From assembly GCA_029706075.1 (NCBI GenBank), contig JAINUG010000023.1, positions 682,001 to 746,000 of the forward strand: a DNA stretch of 64,000 nucleotides, in the 5' to 3' direction. Position numbers and translations under genes: made by a program. Of this stretch, positions 59,263 to 64,000 are shown piece by piece (positions within the stretch are counted from its first letter, which is position 1; every line of letters starts with the position of its first letter). The DNA is from Aldrovandia affinis. Taxonomy: Eukaryota; Chordata; Actinopteri; Notacanthiformes; Halosauridae. Under the pieces are notes generated by a model. That model made no database searches and had not been told where the DNA came from. It saw only the letters and a list, made by a program, of their open reading frames with translations.

Positions 59263-61974
59263 TAAGTAGCTAGATTCATAGAAATATTATATTAAATATA
59301 TAATGTATATGAGCATGATCTAATTGGCTTAACGTACCTGTGTATGCTTTATTGAAATGTGAAAGGTGATTTTTTTTTTTTACCCCCAAAGTGACAAGTT
59401 CACATGATGTTGCATTAATTCTAAATGATGTAGCAGGTACAGGCATATAGTACTACTGCAGGGACGCACCATTAAACGAATCATAATCAACAATAAGGTA
59501 CACTAAATTATTGAAATAAGTGATTTATTGTTTTTATTATAGGTGGCTGAATGTTTTAAATTGATCATTTATTTGTAATCGAACTAGGGGCGGGGGGGAA
59601 TCTCAGAAACCCTGGCAATGGGGAATTGGTTGGGAAAAGATCTTTAAACGCGAGTTACTGTGTATGGAGAGTTGTGGTACGATTTTAATCAGTACTTGAT
59701 CACGAGTGTTACATATTCTCTAAGAGTGAATAATCGATAGTCACTATTTGGACAGCGAAAAATATCACTTGGTTGAATCGCACTTTTATATAGGGTGTAT
59801 ATATATATATATATCATGTGTGCGTGTGTATAATGTAGACGCATATACAGTACTATGCTCACATATGTGCCCATGTAGAAACAAACCTGTAAACCTAAAC
59901 AAACCATGTAGAAATAAATCCACATCTTCGCACACCTGCAAGTGAAAGCTCCAGCTCCAGTCCAATATGCTTTTATATGTTGAATTCTTCTCTTGCCTTC
60001 ACTCGCGGGGGTCAAGTGTGTTTGTGCAGTGTAAACAGTGGAAACGGTCAGCTGCTCTGGTGTGTTGGTTGCAGCTGGGCACCGGTCAAACGTGGAAATG
60101 TGTGGATGTCTGAGCAGCATGCAGTGCTGGGGAGAAGCGGGTGTCCACATGCTTGGAGCTAAGCCAGGCACATTATGTGGTGAATCCGTGAGCTCCCCAG
60201 TGTGGTGCGTGATCAGAGCTCTTTGACCACTGGGCCTGATTTATCCCAAGTGGTATGTCATGCACATCACAGGAACGGAGTGGCATGTGCACCATGGTTC
60301 ATGGGTCACCTGCCCACACATGTTGCCATTTTCACCGTCACGGTACCAAAGGGGGAGATATTCAGGTCACGGACGCGGAACGCAGCCCAGAGGTCAGAGG
60401 TCAGTCCATCCACTCTTGGGTACGAGTGACTTGCATTAGACATGGGGAGGAACCGGTGAAGCTGTTCCCAGGAGTGACCCCTTCACTCTCCTTCTCCGCC
60501 AGTCCTGTGGCTTTGTTACCACACTGTTCTCGCACCCCACCGCCTCCCACTGCATTGACTGGACTAGGACACGAACCTTCACCATTACAATGAGCGTATG
60601 TGACTGTCATAAACCTCTGACAGACAGAGTTTTGATTGTTCTGAAAGCACACTGAGAGTTTCTGGCCAGCTTGGCACCATTCATTGAAACTAAAATAATA
60701 CTACATAAACATCTGTCTGCTCCAAGCCAGGGAGTAAAGGCATTGCCTTGGAGAATCTCTGATCTCAATAGCCTGCCCTGCTCATCAGCCAGTGCCAGCC
60801 GCATCTGTGTTGGGCATAGTGCTCTGCTTATAATGTCTTTTTTAAATGAGGTTTTCAGAGGTTTTGTTAGATGAAATATTCCCATGACAGTGGATTCATT
60901 TTGTATCATAATAATGAAAGTATCACTTCTGGCTGAGGATTATGGTGTGGCAAAATGTCAGCGTGTGGTAATGCCAAACACATGAAGCATGTTTACGTGA
61001 AGATGCCGATTACGGCTGTCTATGGGTTTTGTCCAGACATCACTGAAACTGATTTGGGCGATAAAGAAGCTGTTTTGGCGATGCCATTCCCGCGATGTGA
61101 TCGTTTACAAAATGAAAGGAATATGCATGCTTTGCCGCCTGGGTGTGCCATTTTGTCTATAACATAACATGAGCAATTACAATATATTGAGTTCTGCTTG
61201 CTTTATTTGTATGGACTTGTTCGGAAAGTGTGGTCAAGGGGGAATGCCTTGCACAAGTACAATGACACAATGATTTCCCTGTGAGCCATCTAGTGGGAGA
61301 AATCTCTAGAAGGTGGGTCACATGACCAACCCCCCCCTGCCAGTCAACTGAGAAATCCACTGTTCTCTTTATCTTTTTTTGTTTGCGAGAAACATCTACA
61401 GCTTTTGTACTGGGGCTGTTTCTGGCCAGCTGAATTTCAGGGGATTGTGTGATTTGTTCAATAGGAGACATTTGGGTTCCAGGGTGTTTTTGGCAGTAAG
61501 ATGTCTGTTAGAGATAATGGCCTAGGAGAAAGATTGTTCCAAAACATCAAGGCTGCCAAAAGAAAAGCACCAGAGCAGGAGGATTTCTACGCTGCAAGAG
61601 AGGCCGTGTCTTTTCTGCTGTCTCGGGGGCATGGCTTAATTTAACATCTTTATTTATTATCACTCTGTTGTTTTATTCACTGTCAGTGCATCTCTGTCTG
61701 TGGTTTCCATGCTCAGTTAGGCATGACGCTACTACTTGTATAAAGAAAGAAACCAGTCCAAAGTAACTCAAATTTTACTCAAAAGCTTGTAAAGTGTCCC
61801 CTTTAAATGTGATCTTGTGTCTTCCACCGGGACAGTGTTTTTCCCACTGACAGTCAGGCTGAGGTGCATTGTGCATTCTCTGTTCCAGCAGCAACAAGTG
61901 TTACCACCAGGTCCACTCACCGAGTGAACTAAGTTACTGTGTCCATGGGATATATGAACCATGGAGGTGATTAC
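59263..61974. other. Probable first intron of the 59207 gene; nothing else recognised
   Basis: Frames at 59689-60171 and 60255-60593 lack domains and splice context. Short (TA)n at about 59800-59814. Confidence 0.45.
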
Positions 61975-62183
61975 ATTACATTACATTACATTACAGGCAT
62001 TTAGCAGACGCTCTTTTCCAGAGCGACTTACAGTTTACATTTCTTTACAGTCCATTTATACAGCAATTCAGGTTAAGTACCTTGCTCAAGGGTACAACGG
62101 CAGTGTCCCACATGGGGATTGAACCTGCAACCTTAACGTTCCAAGCCCAGTTCCCTAACCACTATACCACACTGCCTGCCTGA
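61975..62183 (-). mobile_element. tRNA-derived SINE, complete, with ATTAC repeat tail
   Basis: This is the inverted copy of the element at 49843-50062: 'attacattacattacattacagg' tail, 'catttagcagacgctcttttcc', 'ggttaagtaccttgctcaaggg', and head ending 'ttccctaaccactataccacactgcctg'. Confidence 0.88.
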
Positions 62184-64000
62184 TGCACTTGGCTAGGTCA
62201 GAACTTAAACAATTAGACAGCAGCGGAGTCTTCCTGAGTACAACCCTTTGGAACACACACACTTTGTTTTTCTTGGAGCGTATTTGTGTCGGAATGCCCT
62301 TTCCCATAAAATGTCAATTTCTTCATCCGGGAAGGCAAGCTTAAGTGGGAGGTGCTGTTGTTCTTCACTGGAAATCTTGCACCTGATTCATCATGGTCTC
62401 CTGCTCACAGATCACCTCTGCATTTGTATTGTTCCCTCATAGACGATCCATTTTGAAAATCCCAGTCTAACGCTGCCGGCCACACTCAAATTTAGTGTTT
62501 GGCTCAATAATCCAATGTGCTATACTTGATTCATACCTCGTAGTAAAAGGTAGAGTGACAAAATAAGTCAGACTTTGAGCACAAACCACTTGCAGCTTGT
62601 ATTTCAGTGTACTTTGGATAAGCTTGCAGGACTGATTTCTTGCTTCGGAGTCATCCCATCTGATCCCAATCTGGCACTTTGATCCCTGCATGAAGACGTT
62701 TTGAACATTTGGCAGACAATGCTGGCCACAGGAGACCTAACGCATGAGATATTATGGGTGAGGCTGAACATGGTGTACAGAATTTGGGTGTTCACTAGTG
62801 TTTCATTTATTGAAAGAAAAAACAAAAAACAAAAAAACAGCCAAAAGCTCACTCTACAGATTTGGCGATGCTCCAATGATAAATCAATGGTGCGTTAAAC
62901 ATTACTGGCTGGTGATCATCATAATGGATTGCTGGAGGTGAAGGGGGAGGGAATTATTTAGCCAGTTAAACTGGGTGATGATACGGTTGCCAGATTGAAA
63001 GAGCAGGGTTGTGAATTTTGCCAGGGCGCACCCTGCTCTTGGTGATGAGTATCGTTCTATCGTTCATGACCACAGTGACTCAGGACCTTGATTTAATGTC
63101 ATATCTGAAGTATCCACACTACTGCCAGCAGCAACTTCATTTTCCCACGAGCTCTCCCCATCCATCTACTATCCAAGCCCAAACCTGCTTAGTTGCAGCC
63201 ATTCAGTGTCAGCTGGGTACATTGCGATATGGCTGCTGGCAAAAAAACTGTTGAATAGAAAATATATCGAAAATGACAAGAGTCCTTGCACAGAATTTGA
63301 TCAACTAGAAAACCATCAGCCATGTACCATTGATTGATATCTCTATTAGGGAGGAGCTGCGAGTATTTTCCAACTTTCAGTTGTTTTTAATCTTAAATGA
63401 TGAACTGGCTGAAAGTTCCCGAGTATATAATGCATTTTTGGCATCACATTTTTTCACGAGTCATAAGTCATACATTTCCTGGATAGAAATTGATTTAATT
63501 AACTCTTGTTTTCCACATAACTTCATGAATTAGTCAAGCTTTTGGTGCTGACTGCTTTCAGACCTAGTATTTGGTTTCAAATGTGATACATCTATTCTTA
63601 ATATTTCAAATTTTTTCCTTGTTTTTATACTGAAAATGAACCCTGACTAATCCACTGAGCTAAACACATTACATTAAATGTATTTATTTTCTTACCAGAA
63701 TAATAGTAAAACAAAGTAAAACAAGACGAGAGATGGCCATGCTGGCAAGGGCCAAGGCATTTGTGTACACAGACTGACAGAACCAGCCAATAAGCCACCA
63801 CAAAGAACATTCTTTCAGTCCTTTCCAAAGTGTGAATGAATAGCCCTGGATGCCCAGAGGTAGTAAATCTGTTCACTTCATTCTGACTAATATTTTTTGA
63901 GCCATGAAATTACTGCTGTTTTCAGGTATGTCTTGTTTTTAATCACATGCTGCACTTTGTTATCTCTGGAAGATTAGGAAAATGAAGAAACTTGCAATGT
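62184..64000. other. No gene seen
   Basis: AT-rich, possibly still intronic for the 59207 gene. No conserved splice-bounded frame was recognised. Confidence 0.45.

Noticed and set aside
60255..60593. 112-codon plus-strand frame
   Set aside because: It has no signal, domain or splice acceptor and probably lies in the first intron of the 59207 gene.

Overview
The window looks like nuclear DNA of a ray-finned (teleost) fish. It has spliced vertebrate genes with GT-AG introns, many tRNA-derived SINEs carrying the fish-type 3' tail 'tttagcagacgct..ttatcca', L2- and CR1-type LINEs, a BEL/Pao retrotransposon, gypsy-like solo LTRs, hAT-type MITEs and long (CA)n/(GA)n microsatellites. The species cannot be fixed from the sequence.

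Layout. 1-319 (-) holds a fragment of a basic, unidentified protein exon. 2.2-9.3 kb is a LINE field: an L2-type element on - split by a 1.1 kb solo LTR, then a second L2-type element on +. hilpda (10.7-10.9 kb, -) is a one-coding-exon lipid-droplet gene. gtf3c6 (12.6-18.6 kb, -) encodes a TFIIIC subunit in six coding exons that join in frame (204 aa). 19.8-20.4 kb is a CR1 3' end. 21.2-29.7 kb is a nested repeat block around a decayed BEL/Pao element. 30.1-33.9 kb (-) is a ten-exon PKN-like AGC kinase with an N-terminal membrane anchor and an unusual glycine loop. Its first exon is duplicated at 34.65-34.77 kb, and that copy's flank is broken by a 466 bp solo LTR. 35.6-38.1 kb is LINE and SINE debris. 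trim24 (39.3-52.8 kb, +) has 17 coding exons that join in frame to about 974 aa: RING, two B-boxes, coiled coil, PHD and bromodomain. 54.9-56.1 kb carries two hAT MITEs separated by identical 8-bp target duplications. A TATA promoter at about 58.8 kb and a signal-peptide first exon at 59.2 kb start a further + strand gene whose later exons I cannot find.

The genes are ordinary single vertebrate units, not an operon. Two are nuclear transcription factors (gtf3c6 for RNA polymerase III, trim24 as a chromatin reader and co-regulator), one is a lipid-droplet regulator (hilpda), and one is a membrane-tethered kinase that I could not match to a named orthologue. The kinase locus is the most unusual part: a transmembrane anchor exon replaces the PKN regulatory half, two of three loop glycines are lost, the anchor exon is duplicated, and there is an apparent one-base lesion just before the C-terminal tail.
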